Assembly (NCBI GenBank): GCA_000507305.1
Contig: DF239856.1
Span: 62,001-126,000, forward strand
Direction: 5' to 3'
Length of the DNA stretch: 64,000 nt
DNA from: Breviolum minutum Mf 1.05b.01
Taxonomy: Eukaryota; Sar; Dinophyceae; Suessiales; Symbiodiniaceae
A model generated the notes under the pieces. It did not search any database. It saw only the letters and a program-made list of their open reading frames with translations, and was not told the origin of the DNA. This document shows, piece by piece, positions 13,721-26,039 of this stretch; positions within the stretch are counted from its first letter, which is position 1, and each line of letters opens with the position of its first letter. The translations under genes were made by a program, and so were the position numbers.

Positions 13721-14835
13721 CAAGACATGAGAAAAAATCATCCCAATGGTAATTTGCCATCACTTCAGATATTTGCAGCTTTAAAAACACAATGTCGAGA
13801 TCAAGATTCTTGCCCAAATCAACACCTTTCCGTTTTCCAGATGTTATCCAGTGGTCATTATATGACATCAAGCCAAACTTCATGTACTACTTTTACAGAA
13901 AAATCCCTCCAAAACTACCAGCATCATTTGCTGCTTATTTGATCCCCCAAAAGATACCTAATCTGGCTTGTAGCTCCCTTCATCGCTCCCCTCCATTCAC
14001 AGCAGCTAGAACTTGAACGACCCCTGGGTCCAAACTGGGAATCAAAATTTTGGGCGAAAAAAAATCATGACTTTTGGGTAGTTGGGATCCCAATATTCCA
14101 AAAAAGACCTTTTTCACCTGGATTTTCTCAAAAACATCACCAAGAATGACCCAATTGACTTCTCTTCAAAAAAGGTTGGGGCAACATTTTTGCCGGATCA
14201 CCTGTCGGCTTGGTCTTCTTGGCATCGGGGGCAGACATCGCGGGATATGACGATGATTGCAGTTCAGTGGGTTCGTTCGTTGGTTCGTTTCGGGTTGCGT
14301 TTTTCGTTTTGGATGAATTTGCAGGGAAAAGTGGGTTTGGTGGGAATGGTCCTCCACATCACAATCTTTCCAGGCTTGGAACATGGCTTTTTTTTAAGAG
14401 AAGGATACCCTAAAGGGGCAAGGTCTTAGCAGTGTTTTTCAAGAAAGATTTTCAGCTTCATAGTTTCTTTTTTCGTTCTTGTTGCTGCAAATTTCTAACA
14501 CCATTTCCAACATTCTTTGTCATCCTCCCATCATGTCACTGACCGACATAAAGCGAAATGGCTTTTTTGGCGGTTGTTGGGGGGAAAAACACCACTGTTC
14601 CATTCACAAAACTTGAATTCTCAGAACATTTGAGTCATTTGTGGATTTTCTTTTCCGAAAGCATCATTGACACTTACAAATTCAATGTGATTTCCATGTC
14701 GCTTACCCAACCACATCCATCCTTATTCAACAAGTAAGATAAGATGATCTGCTTGTTACTGCTCTATTCACTTCTGGCCTGATTGTGCCAAAACCTCGTG
14801 CATTCGGCAGGTCTCATTCGGCAGGTAAAAGGCAC

Positions 14836-14937
14836 TTACCCTCCAGGGAATTAACATATCCCAGCTTTGGAAAAGGAAAATCATCTTCAAAATGCCATTT
14901 TGGGGGGATATGTTAGTTCCCTAGAGGGTATTCATCA
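14836..14937. mobile_element. Foldback element, GGAACTAACATATCCC family
   Basis: ACCCTCCAGGGAATTAACAT at the left pairs with ATGTTAGTTCCCTAGAGGGT at the right, with inner AAATCATCTTCAAAATG. Related copies are at about 11777-11880 and 20940-21055. Confidence 0.8.
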
Positions 14938-15635
14938 TGTTTAGCTTCCAATCGACAGAAGATGGAGATGTCTTGCAAGTTTTCTTAATTTCCTTCCCAC
15001 AAACACACACACACACACAAAATGCGAATGCTCAAAACGTCCCGCTGCTTTTTGTTCTTCTTCCCATGGCTTCATTCACTTCAACCTTGCGACGGTGAGC
15101 ATTGGAGACTTCCCATCCAAAAATCCATTAAAACCCTATAGAGTATCCATGGTATCCATGGTAGATCCATGTCATTACAAAGACTGAAAACTATCCATTC
15201 TATCTCGCAGTTGCCTTCTTCAAAAAATGGTGTTTTGATTGTTGTTTTTTCTTGAACGTATTTCCACAACCCTACGACATGTCAACCTCGACCCCCCACC
15301 ATCCAACCACCAACCAACCGAGGGCACCGGTGCCTTGGTGGTCTTAAGCCAAGTTTTGCACCTGAACGGTGTCACAGGTGGCAACTTTGATGGAAAAATC
15401 GATTCCTAGAAAGTATGTTTAAGACTTGGGTGTCCTTTAAAAAATAAACAATTTGGGTCCCTTTTTTGTATTCAAATGAAGAAAAGGAAGAAAATGAAGA
15501 CATGAAGACAAGAAGAAGAAGAAGAAGAAGAACAACAACAACATTTAGAAAAGAAAAAAACGCGAAACTCACATCTCTCACCTTAAATTACACTGCTTCT
15601 TTCTCACCGGTTTTTTGTTTGAAAAAAATCATCGC

Positions 15636-17640
15636 CTTCTTAGCAGCTTCGCTAGCAGCGGATCTGGCCTGGCAATTTTGGCCACGGTTTCCGGCCAGGA
15701 AGTCCTAAGGGATTCTTACGGGACAATGATGGTGAATAACTCCTGGTTATTTGTGATCTTAGTATAATAGGATTCTTAAGGGGGGGTGGTGATTCCCCTA
15801 ATCATTCCTAATGCTCCCTAAGGTTCCCTAATCTTCCCTAGGAATCCTTAGGGTTCCCCAGTTGCCCCCTCCCCTTGAACACCACCCCCTTAGGAATCCT
15901 AGAACAGTAAGGTTTTACACCTGAAACAAACAAGGGAGTTTTTCCCAAAAAAACAACTTTCCGGAGCAATCCGAGGATGCCTATGTTTAAAAGGGAAGCC
16001 AAACAACCTCAAGGTGTAAAACTTTATGACTAGAATCTACTGTAACCAGCTAACGAAAACACCATCAAAAAGGTCAATCTTTCGAGAAAACGATGTTAGA
16101 TTACAGGAAGCTTAAGGCTAAAGGTGAAGGGATTTACCGCGATATCAAACCCACATGTCATGACTATCCACAACAGTTGAGTCACTACAATCCACTCCCC
16201 TTAAAGGTAGGGAAAAAACGGGGTTTTGTGCTGGAGCTTTTCAGTCTCTCCTCAAGAGGTGATGTCGTCAACCTTTTGAAACAGGCCACCCAACAAAAAC
16301 AACCAACAAATGTCCAAAAACCCGCCTCTTGCAATGATCCTTGGGCCTGGTTGCAAGTGAAACACATGTTTTTCGCAGCTGGTTTTTTGCTCAAATACTG
16401 TTGTGAAACAAGCCAAACAAGCAACCCCCAAAAAACATGCCAAAACCCATGCTTAGATCCAAAAATTTCCAAACAGGTTTTTCTTTTTTAGTGGGGTTCG
16501 CATCGGTTCTTTAAAAGCTACCAATAGGATACCTGTTTACCGGTACGATGTTTAGCCCTGGAATCCTTTTTGTCCGTTTCGTATAATACTGTCCGATCGA
16601 CAGAGGTTTCAGACCCGACGCTTCATGTGAGATATCTAGTTCTGAAACAGGGTTTCATCTTTTCAAACACTTGCACACAGCAGTTTTCGAGTCACATGAT
16701 ACAAGAAATCACTCCTTTTTTGGTGGATATTCTTGCTACCTACGTACCATTGCTTCAAGACACAATTTCCCCCCAATTCTTGTTGATTTTGAACTTAATC
16801 CCTTCCCATCCCACCATCTGTTGTGCCATTGCCATGCTGGGTGCTGCATCTGCTGCCTGTGCCATGGCCTGGGGACCGACATGAGCAACGAAAAAAAACC
16901 ACATTACTTTCCATTATACTGGTTGGTTAATAGGGATTCTTATAGTGGTTTATTATGATCCCCATATAACTGGGTAGTATAATCCACCAAACAACCTAAA
17001 CAATCAGGGTTTTTTCATTGCTCACATGGCGATGGAACATCCTCCATTTCAATGGGAAATACATCTTCATTCATCCTAAATTGTCCATTGCCATGTTGGG
17101 TTTGTTTGCGGGGGAAATAGGTATACACACCCACACCCACCAAAAGTTTAACCCCCAAAAAAGATTTTTTAATTGCGGCTTTTGCTGTTAAACTTCGGGG
17201 GTGTCATTCAACCAACTTGAACTGTTTGCTTTTTCTTTTCGGGGCATTTTGTAATTTTTTGCCCGACCTCTGTCTTCTCCTCAAAAAGTTGGGCAACAAT
17301 TACTGGCTGATGATGGTGATGGTCTACCCAGAATGTTGTCTTGTAGAATCCTTCCAACAAAAATGGCGTGACCCCATACACCAAAAATCAACCAAGCAGT
17401 CATCATCTCACTCAAATCCCTGCCCTGTGATTTTGAGGATTCATGGGGTAGGAAAATACATCATCCTTGGCGACCATTATCGCTCCCCCAACGCCACCTG
17501 ATTGGCCATTGCTTGCGCTTCTGCCAGGCTTGGTGCTCCTTCAGCTGCTTTAGCGATGGCCTGGTTGGGAAGATGTGGGTCAGGGTAAAAACGGGTGGAA
17601 AACTCTTTTACCAACAAAATTCTCAAGTTATGTTGTAGAG

Positions 17641-17688
<48 letters not shown>

Positions 17689-20600
17689 GGTGGTGGTGGT
17701 GGTGGTGGTGGTGATGACTATTATCATTGTTTATCATCATCACTAATATCATCATCATTATCAGTCTTGTTACAATTATTATTCTTATTAATATTTCATA
17801 TTCCTGGGGGGTTATAAAACTCCTATGCTGAGGAGCTGGAAGTTAACATTCCTCCGGCCTCTTGTGCTTGTTGCTTGGCCACTTCTGCCGCAGCTGCTGC
17901 CTGACATTTTCGTTACTTCCCCCCCGACTCCCTTATGAGTGTTCAATCTGGTTGGTTTCAACCCGTCTGAAAAATATTAGTCAAATTGGAAATCTTCCCC
18001 AAATAGGGGTGAATATATCAAATATTTGGGACCACCACACAGTGAATGAATGATTCAGGGTAATTTTTGCTTTGATATCCTGAGTTCTGGCTGAGGTAAT
18101 TGCAGGGATCATTCATCTTTTAATTCTTTGGAAAGATGCCAATCTTCATACGCCTCCTTTTTGCAGTGTAAATGGATATGCAACTCATGCTGTACACTGA
18201 TCTTCTTAGAATTTATTCTATAGTGCTTTATATAAAAACTTGGGAAAACCATGAAGTACCTATTTTTGGTATACTTCCAACCATAAACTCTAAAAATCCT
18301 GACACAGACACCTTTTTCCAACGCAAAAACAAAAAACATGGCACTTCAACTACAAACTGGCGACTGAAAGATCCAGCTCAATGAAAGGATCGATATAGCT
18401 TTTTTCGAAATTGGAAGAATGAGAGATGTTCAAAGCTAGCCCTGCATCCATGGCGCCATGTTTGGGTAGCATGGCCAGGGCCATAGTTGCATAACATTTT
18501 GCCCGGTGATCCAAGGGGATAAGATACGATATTTTTCTGTGGAACAAAAATCCCATCTCTGATGTTTGTTAGATGCCATGCCTGTTCCATCAGGATCTTG
18601 ATCTGTGCCAACATCTTCTCAATTTCCTGCATCAAACATCCAAACGACAGGGTGAATATTATGCAAGCTGTGGTCACAAACACTTCCTGAGATTCAACAT
18701 GTTTGTTCAACACAGTGGGGAACGGGTGCTTTGGATCTTCAAAATCTCAACTTTGCACTTCAGCCAAAGATCTCCCCAACTGGAGATTTGCTTTTCCGGA
18801 GATCAAAATCTGCTGTCGAAGATTAGGCGAGCTGGCGTCGCTAGCTAAAACACAAATTCTTTCTTGGCGTCGTATCCGAGGAATGCTGAGAGGAATGCTG
18901 AGAATTGAAGGCAGACTACATGTTCCTTTTTCTTTTTAACTCTCCACTGAAGGGGGGTGGCCACCAAAGACACCTTGAGAAAAGCAAGTGTCTTGTCCCA
19001 ACATCATGGTTGCCGCTGTTCATGAAAAGGTTGCAGATTTCAGGAATCTGACACCTTGCACTAACTCAAAATACTCAAAAAACAAATCTTCAACGCTTGC
19101 AACACAAACTATCTCAATTGATGCTATGGCTTCACATGTTTCTGACACTGATTTCTACTTGGATGGTCATCCTATTTAGTAATTAACTAGCAACTGGGCT
19201 GATAAGCCATCTATCATCGGGAAAAAAAATCCTGCTTAGGAGTTGAGCATGGATTTCTAACCAAGTGGAGTGAACATCCAAGTATCCCCTGAAAAGGCAC
19301 CATTTAACCATTTCAAAAAGGAAATTTCATCTTCCAACCATCAATTTTAGGGGATACGGTTGGTGGTTCAGAAATCCGGCGTTCACCAGTTGATGTTGGT
19401 AAATCATGCCATTATTTACAAGGTTTTAATACATCCCAGGTGGTTCGCCGGATTTCTTCCATCAACAGTATGTTGGTTTTCAGGTGAGGGGGGCAGTTTG
19501 AAACCAAAATCCCCCCCACATCTGGCTCCTCTCCCGTCTGCTTCTCCAGCATTGCAGCCTTACGACGAGCCTCTTCGATCACCTGCGCTCAAAGGAAGTG
19601 ACCGTGGAAATATCCTTGTACAGTTGAGTTCCAAAAACCCCTGGATGTGCGTGGTTGTCATTAGTATGTACCCTAGTTCACCAAAAAAAACACAATTTGG
19701 AGTGATGTTCCATCAATTTTTACTGGTACAAAACATCTCCCCAAGTGGGAAACCTGACTATTCTACTGGGAAAAATCTGTTGCATGAATCAAAATGTCCC
19801 AATTTCTTGAATCTTTCACCCTAACCTAAAATTTCATTCGTTTCGGGGATGAAGAGAACTCTAGTGATTCGTCCACCTATTGATCATGTCATCATTCCAA
19901 GACTTCCACCCGAAACAACATCACCCAAGGTCTTCCACTTCCATCATCTTCTTTGAGGGGGAAGCAAACCCAGCCAAGGCTTGATTGAGAAATATCTTGG
20001 ACCCTGGGACCTTGGGCTACACCTCCATGAAACCAACAGCATACCCTTCACCAAAAAAGGAAAGTCATCTTCAAAAAAACTGCTGTATTTTTCAGGGGTA
20101 TATACTGTTGCTGTCACTTTCGGAGGGAAGGCTAAACACCAAATTGCTGGACCTTAGGACTCTTGGAGCCAGGAAAAAAACATTTGAAACCAAAACAACT
20201 GGAGGAGCAAATGAAACAAACAGCCCAAGGAGAACCTCCAGAGTCGCTTTGCAACAAAAAAAATCCAACAATCTAAGGGTGGGAAACAACACCACACCGA
20301 ATTTGGAACATACCCCCTGAAAACCACAATTTACCAACAAGGCTATTTGATGGGGATTCCGGAAATTTTTTTGTTGGCGCACAGGGGATTGCCGAACGGG
20401 GCTTGTGGTGCGATATCAAGGTGTAACAACTGGTGGGGGTTCACAGCTCCAAATTGGTCAGTGGTTCTCACATCAATTCGAAAAAATCTGCGCCTGTCAA
20501 ATTGGATCATGTCCCCGGGTAGGGGTGAGTTGCCACCAACATGGAGAAAAGAACAATCTCCTGGAGACTGCCTAAAAACACTATGGTGATTTCTCCACAA

Positions 20601-22630
20601 AAAGAAATAGTTTTGAAACCGTTGTACATACGAATCATGGAGGATGCTTTTGTTTTGAAGTTTTCATACACCCCTGACAACTAACATGACTAACTGGAAA
20701 ATCCCCATTTTCAATAAGAAATACATCTTCATTCATCCTAACTTTTCCATTGCCATGTTAGGTTTGTTTGGGGGGAAATAGGTCTACACACCCACCGAAA
20801 TTCACGCCAACCAAAAGTTTAGCCCCCGTTTCCGCGTGCAACCTCCCAACGGCACCTCCGCTCCATGTGCTTTTGCCGCTTCCAAGTTGCCTTGGGAGAA
20901 TTTTGGCCAAAAAAAACAAGGGAAATGGCCAACAAATCAATTACACCCCCGGAAAACTAACGAATGTCCCCTAAAAAAGGATTATTTCAATAGGAAATAT
21001 CTTTCTTCTAACCATTGATGTTCAGGGGACATGCTAGTTTTCCAGAGAGTAATTTGGAGGTGACTTCTTTTTGGACAGAGAAAAAACTGTGCAAATAGGT
21101 ATCGTCCAAACATCCACAAAACTATGACAGGTCTTTTTTTTTCCGGGCATTTTGGAGTCCATATCTTGTCGTCTTTTTTCCCCTGATACAACTTTTCCAA
21201 GAACATTTGCCTTTGTCAAAGTTCTTGGGGTGCCACAAGTGCTTCTTTGTGATTGACAAATGATCAAAGTCTATGCAGCGGGAAAAAAAAATCGAGTACC
21301 ACCCCCCAAAACATACTGTTGGTGGAAGAACTCTGCACCACCTGGGATGTAAAAAACCTTGTAAATAATGGGATAAACTACCAACCTCGACTTTGGGGTG
21401 ACCTCAGCTGAGGTCGTTATAATTTACCAAGTATATAATATTGAACATGGTCCCAAAATCATCATAGACATCCTAATGTTGAACAAGCTGTGGCTAATAT
21501 CTCCATAGTATGGGGAAACTTACCAGAAAGGGGGTCCCATTATTGGGAGTCCCTGGAATCATCTTTGATAAGGGGCAATCATAATCCCATTTGGGCTACG
21601 CAAGTTGAATTCTCCTGAGGGTCAAAATACTGTCTATGGAAGAAATCCTGCACCATCTGGGATGTAAAAAACCTTGTAAATAATGGGATGAACTACCAAC
21701 ATCAACGTTAGCCGAATTTCTTCCATCAACAGTATGACACCAACCCAAACTTCATGCACGATTTTTTTCGGGGAAATCCCTCCAAAACTTACCAGTAACA
21801 TTTGCTACATCAAGTTTTTTCATGTCCCCAAAATGAGGTCCCATTTGATGATCCCTTCGTAACCCCAACCCATATGTGCCAAAATCTAAACTCCCTATGT
21901 TAAGGATAAACTCATCCCACCTCTAATAGGAAATCCTCATAATGGGCCATAATGGGTATGTAAAACCCTACTAAAATGAGTCCAACCAAGGCAGGGTTGT
22001 TTTGGTTCACATTCATCTTATCGCTCAGGCTGCACCTGCTGCGATACGCTCTGCTTGCGCTGCACAATAGCCTGCTGTGAATTTGCCAGGATCAGGAACT
22101 CCCAAAATGAAAAAAAACGATGCATGGTTTACTCCTCCCGAAAACTGACAGCGAGTGAAAACCCCTGCAAATTGATGGTTGGAAGACAAGCCTTTCCTTT
22201 TTGAAATGGTCCCTTTTCAGGGACATTCGTTCATTTTCAGGGGGGGTCTCTTTGGAAAAAGTGAATTGATTTTGACAATCCCCAAACCAACAAAAGGAAA
22301 GGCCCGTTAGTTCTCAGATTTTTCCACCAAATCTCCAGCTCTGCCAATCTTTGATCAGTTGCAAATCCTCGTTGATTTACATGGCTTGAGGATTAGATTC
22401 ATGGTGCCAAGGCCTATTCAACCAAATCCCACGAGCAAAAAAAAATCGAGATTAAGGTCATTTCAAAAATCAATAACAAAAATCACATAATCAACTGAGT
22501 TTCCCCGTGAAACCTTATGAAACTCAAAAATGCGAATGCCAAATTGAATGAAACTTTGTGAAGAAAATCCAGCTGCACCTCCTTGAGAAACCATCTCAGA
22601 TTTGATGGCATCCACTTCGGCGTTCTTGGC
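15636..22630 (-). CDS. Ala/Glu/Lys-rich coiled-coil protein built from mini-exons
   Basis: Nine candidate exons with AG acceptors and GT or GC donors: 22630-22579 (AKNAEVDAIKSEMVSQG), 22071-22036 (GYCAAQAERIAA), 20890-20856 (GNLEAAKAHGAE), 19582-19520 (VIEEARRKAAMLEKQTGEE), 18626-18582 (EIEKMLAQIKILMEQ), 17900-17859 (AAAAAEVAKQQAQE), 17560-17498 (AIAKAAEGAPSLAEAQAMAN), 16868-16815 (AMAQAADAAPSMAMAQQM), 15668-15636 (ARSAASEAAKK). The first three are 52, 36 and 35 nt, which together restore the frame; the remaining six are multiples of three. Exons 17560-17498 and 16868-16815 share an A-A-APS-A-AQ pattern, suggesting exon duplication. The product is strongly helical and charged. No family is recognised. 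It may be a separate upstream gene or an N-terminal extension of the TrpD gene, since it lies on the same strand with the same exon style. Confidence 0.6.
15720..15905. repeat. CCTAAGG-rich repeat, inverted relative to 9430-9560
   Basis: Carries the reverse complements of the 9430-9560 blocks: TCTTCCCTAGGAATCCTTAG, GGTTCCCCAGTTGCCCCCTC and CCCCTTGAACACC. Confidence 0.8.
17020..17145. mobile_element. Foldback element, CATGGCAATGGA family
   Basis: CTCACATGGCGATGGAACAT and the reversed TGTCCATTGCCATGTTGGG flank ATACATCTTCATTCATCC. Related copies are at about 7438-7520 and 20690-20800. Confidence 0.75.
17131..17206. mobile_element. Foldback element, GAAGTTTAAC family, short copy 5
   Basis: CACCAAAAGTTTAACCCCC at the left and TGTTAAACTTCGGGGGTGT at the right. 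Confidence 0.7.
17643..17714. repeat. (GAT)n(GGT)n microsatellite
   Basis: About ten GAT units followed by about thirteen GGT units. Encoded Asp/Gly or His runs are not evidence of a gene. Confidence 0.97.
17948..18042. mobile_element. Introner-like element, copy C
   Basis: CTGGTTGGTTTCAACCCG at the left and a degraded GGGACCACCACACAG end. The interior AAAAATATTRGTCAAATKGG is shared with copy B. The target duplication is unclear. It lies in an intron of the coiled-coil gene. Confidence 0.75.
19340..19475. mobile_element. Foldback element, CTGTTGATGGAAGAAATCC family
   Basis: The right end GCCGGATTTCTTCCATCAAC pairs with a left GGTTGGTGGTTCAGAAATCC end. Inverted or partial relatives are at about 4035-4130, 21318-21400 and 21634-21735, sharing TGCACCACCTGGGATGTA and AACCTTGTAAATAATGGGAT. 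Confidence 0.7.
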
Positions 22631-22889
22631 CTGGAATGTTGGAAAGTTAGAGGGGACACTTCAGAAACTCAAAAAATATGAGGATGATGAATGTATAGAT
22701 GTATATACAAATATTCCACATATTTCCAAAACATGTAATCTAGACATATAACTTCCATTTTTGTTTGTCAGGTTTCCATTGAGCTACGTCATCGCAGTCA
22801 TATTTCGATTTTGTTTCTGTAGATTATCAAACAAAGAGATCAGAGATTTTTTTGAAATGGATTCTGAAACTTTTTGGATTCTCAAAATT

Positions 22890-22982
22890 CAAGAGGCACA
22901 ACATGTGGCCAGATTGACTTCAGAGGTGAGAGGAAAATGGAGCGTGGCCAGATTGACTTCAGAGGTGAGAGGAAAATGGAGT
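22890..22982. repeat. Tandem duplication of about 38 bp
   Basis: GTGGCCAGATTGACTTCAGA through GGAAAATGGAG occurs twice head to tail. Confidence 0.9.
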
Positions 22983-23465
22983 GCAAGGAGTTCATATTCA
23001 CTTTTCTCGTTGGTGTTCCGCCACGGAGAAGTGGGAGCAAAATGGAGTGAAAGAGTTGATATTGACCAATAAGACAAAGATAGAACTGAGAAAGACTGGC
23101 TGAGCTGTACAGGCTCAGAGACAGAACTGTTCAAAAATAGGCTTAATGGTAGTAGTATCTTTTTTTGGCCCACCCTTTGACAGACCACCCCAGATTTTTG
23201 GAAAGAAAATCAATTGGCTGGCATGGTGAAGTGCCATTAATAGGGGGCAACAAAAGGAAAGGCAAAAACTGACCTGTAGTTTCAGGAAGAAAAAAACAGA
23301 CAGGTAAAGTGTGATTGATGGGGCCAACATGAGAAAATGTCCAATTGCTGTTCACATGGAACCCTTCTCCACTTCAGCTGTCAGTTGAATATTTCCTACT
23401 ACCACCAAGATCTGCACCAGCTAAAGCCTTTTTTTCGCGAACGTGGCTCTCGAATCAAAAGCCGC

Positions 23466-23512
23466 CAGAAGAGCGACAAAGATAGCTTGAGCAAGCTATC
23501 GTCGCTCTTCTG
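23466..23512. repeat. Hairpin, 20-bp arms
   Basis: CAGAAGAGCGAC-AAA-GATAGCTT, loop GAGC, then AAGCTATC and GTCGCTCTTCTG. Confidence 0.92.
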
Positions 23513-24512
23513 ACAGCTCTGTCACACCATGAAGAGCTACCCCTATGCCCAAGAAAATGCCAAAGACTAAGTGCCATTGGCATTGTCTTGGGCGTAGACC
23601 ATAGAAGTCCTGAAGGCAATGGCAATATTCCAGCATCATGTCAAGTGGAACAAATCGACAAACCATTGACCAATGGACATTGCAAGCACTGACACTGACG
23701 CAAACAATTTTTTTTTCTAAGTGCAAGCGGTAATACTGGTCGGAATGAAGTATCAGTGGAAAACTCCACTGCTCCCAGAAACAAAACCATCCCGGCCTAC
23801 ATCGTCCGACGTCAGAGGTCCGACATCCAACGAATCATCACTCAGCCTTCGGTTGCTTCACAAGAAATAGCTGCCGACAATATTTGCAAGGTCTCAGCTG
23901 TTTGATTTTACTACCCTTCTTGACTTCTTGTCTCTTTTGACATATGGGCACTGCAAATGGTGGAACACGTCACTCTGAGGGAAAGTGCAAAGTTCTAAGT
24001 TGAAGTCCATGGCCCTCCAACGGTGGGAACAAAGCGCACAAAGGAGTATGCCATTGCAAATCATTGAAATGACACAACAAGCCACCAGCACATCGAACAA
24101 CATTTTGAGCCCCACTTGATTTTCGGAAACGTAACTGATGTACGACTCTTTGAAAACTAGCTATAACAGTGTGTTTCAGGTCAGTCAGTGCCAATCACAC
24201 CCAGCAGTCCTGCGATAGGTCAGGAAAAGCACGCTCAAAGGCCTGTCCCAAAACTTCACCACAAAAAAAAAGACTGCCAGTCTAATGATGTCCAAAAGCA
24301 ATTGCAAAAAATGGCAGGATGGTGCTAGCAGGCTGCAACATGCGCCACCCCTTTTTTACCCGTCGTGGTAAAAAGCTGCCGTACACACACGCACGATGTC
24401 CAAGCATCGTCCGACTCCGGACTAACAAAGAAACGTCCGACGTCCAACTAGGCTGGCCATCAGGTGTGGACCCCCGTCAATATGTCACTCTGCTGGACCC
24501 CCCTTCAACTTT

Positions 24513-25256
24513 TCATGACGCGTGAGCCGAATCCTGGATTTCGATCACCGTCTGCGTCGTCGTCTGGCGTTTTCTCTTACGATTTGGCGGAAGGGGTTCA
24601 GTCGGGTCATCATCTTTGTGAATCCACTTTGGGTGGGCAAGCTCCAGAACGATCATGTCCGACATCGACGTCAGGCCTTGGCGAGCATAGAGTTCAAGGT
24701 ACGCGTCCTGAGTACAAAGCCATTTTGAAGGATGAGAGTTGGAGTTTAGGTGTTACCACATTGTCTCGTAGACTCATGAATGCACTGCTTGAATCAATAA
24801 CTTGACCTTTGAATCGTGACTCAATTAAAGCCAAGGCGCGAGGACATCTTCCAACGTCTTCTTCCCCGGGATCAAGTTGCCAGCGCCGATATTCAGAATC
24901 ATATCAGTCACGCTGTCAAACTTGTGGACTTCCACAATGTCGCAACGAAGTTTCCATTGCCGGTAGTAGTGGAAGCTGACTTGCTCGCCACTCTGCACAT
25001 CCCTCAGTGGCCTACAACTCAACGGGCGAGCCTCATACTTTTTGGTGCCATCGAAAATCATTTCGGCGTATTTTTTCCGAATTGTCAAATACCTCACCAT
25101 TTCGTCCGACGTCCCACGTCTGACAATGCTGACGTCCGACACTGCTGACGTCCGACGATAGCGTTGTATAGGACCAATGGAGTCGGGGAGGTACGACCAA
25201 AATTTAGGGGGCCGCTGAATGCTACTGAGCCAAAAGCGACCGTGAAGGGGATGCAT
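24513..25256 (-). CDS. ASCH-domain protein (two visible exons, C-terminal end)
   Basis: The upstream exon reads RYLTIRKKYAEMIFDGTKKY, then EARPLSCRPLRDVQSGEQVS, and ends NIGAGNLIPGKKTLEDVL. This is the ASCH fold: the LTI-x-KKYAEMI-x-G start, the G-D-x-V/I-like strand and the NLIPG-x-x-T/S-x-E-D end. A GC donor at 24839 and an acceptor at 24708 join it in frame to 24707-24513 (DAYLELYARQGLTSMSDMIV, a basic KRKR stretch, stop TGA at 24515-24513), giving TLEDVL-DAYLELY. ASCH proteins are PUA-like domains linked to RNA binding or nucleotide hydrolysis; which applies here cannot be said. A start at the Met of MVRYLTIRKK is preferred because the preceding part of the open frame is GTCCGACGTC repeat and may be intron. 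Confidence 0.72.
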
Positions 25257-25473
25257 GATGCGGTATCAAAACAATCACTATGGAGACTTTTGCATTTGAA
25301 ACACTTAAATCACAACATGACATGAGATTTGGCAATGATTCAAATGCCATCCATGAGTCCATGAGTCTCATGCTTAGTTCTTAAATTTGCAGGTGAATTC
25401 AACGGAGAGAGGTGACATATACAGACTGGGCTCTAATGTATCATTTGAATCATTGTTAGTTAGTCACTGTCAC

Positions 25474-26039
25474 ATTTCAATCTGGTGGTTGGCATGCGGG
25501 CAGCAGCAGGTCAGTTTTTCTTACTCAATCCGCACGGTCGTCAATCCACGTTGATGTCCAACGATTGCAGTCCGACGATCTGACATCCGACGATCTCTGT
25601 AGAATCTGTAGAATCTCGTCCGACGATCTGACATCCGACGATCTCTGTAGAATCTGTAATCTCGTCCGACGATCTGACGTCCGACGTATACTACCTCTGC
25701 AGCGCTGGCTGCATGAGTCTGTGCGTTCTGTAGAGGTTTCCCCGCCTTGTTTGGCCANATTTCAATCTGGTGGTTGGCATGCGGGCAGCAGCAGGTCAGT
25801 TTTTCTTACTCAATCCGCACCGTCGTCAATCCACGTTGATGTCCAACGATTGCAGTCCGACGATCTGACATCCGACGATCTCTGTAGAATCTGTAGAATC
25901 TCGTCCGACGATCTGACGTCCGACGATCTCTGTAGAATCTGTAATCTCGTCCGACGATCTGACGTCCGACGTATACTACCTCTGCAGCGCTGGCTGCATG
26001 AGTCTGCGCGTTCTGTAGAGGTTTCCCCGCCTTGTTTGG
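25474..26039. repeat. Tandem pair of 281-bp units separated by one n
   Basis: Units 25474-25754 and 25759-26039 are collinear to the base with a few substitutions. Each holds inner repeats of a TCCGACGATCTGACRTCCGA type followed by GATCTCTGTAGAATCTGTA. The n at 25758 sits at the junction, so this may be a scaffolding duplication of one locus rather than a real tandem repeat. The unit includes the 3' end of the DUF7869-like reading frame (stop at 25976). Confidence 0.8.

Larger units (their letters stand above)
22680..24512. other. Stretch without a supportable gene
   Basis: It holds the 38-bp tandem duplication and the 23466-23512 hairpin. Minus-strand frames around 23500-23700 and 23970-24190 are protein-like in parts, but I see no domain or splice pattern. 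The first GTCCGACGTC motifs begin near 23805. Confidence 0.5.

Noticed and set aside
17477-17817. Poly-His or Asp/Gly protein
   Set aside because: Translation of a GAT/GGT microsatellite.
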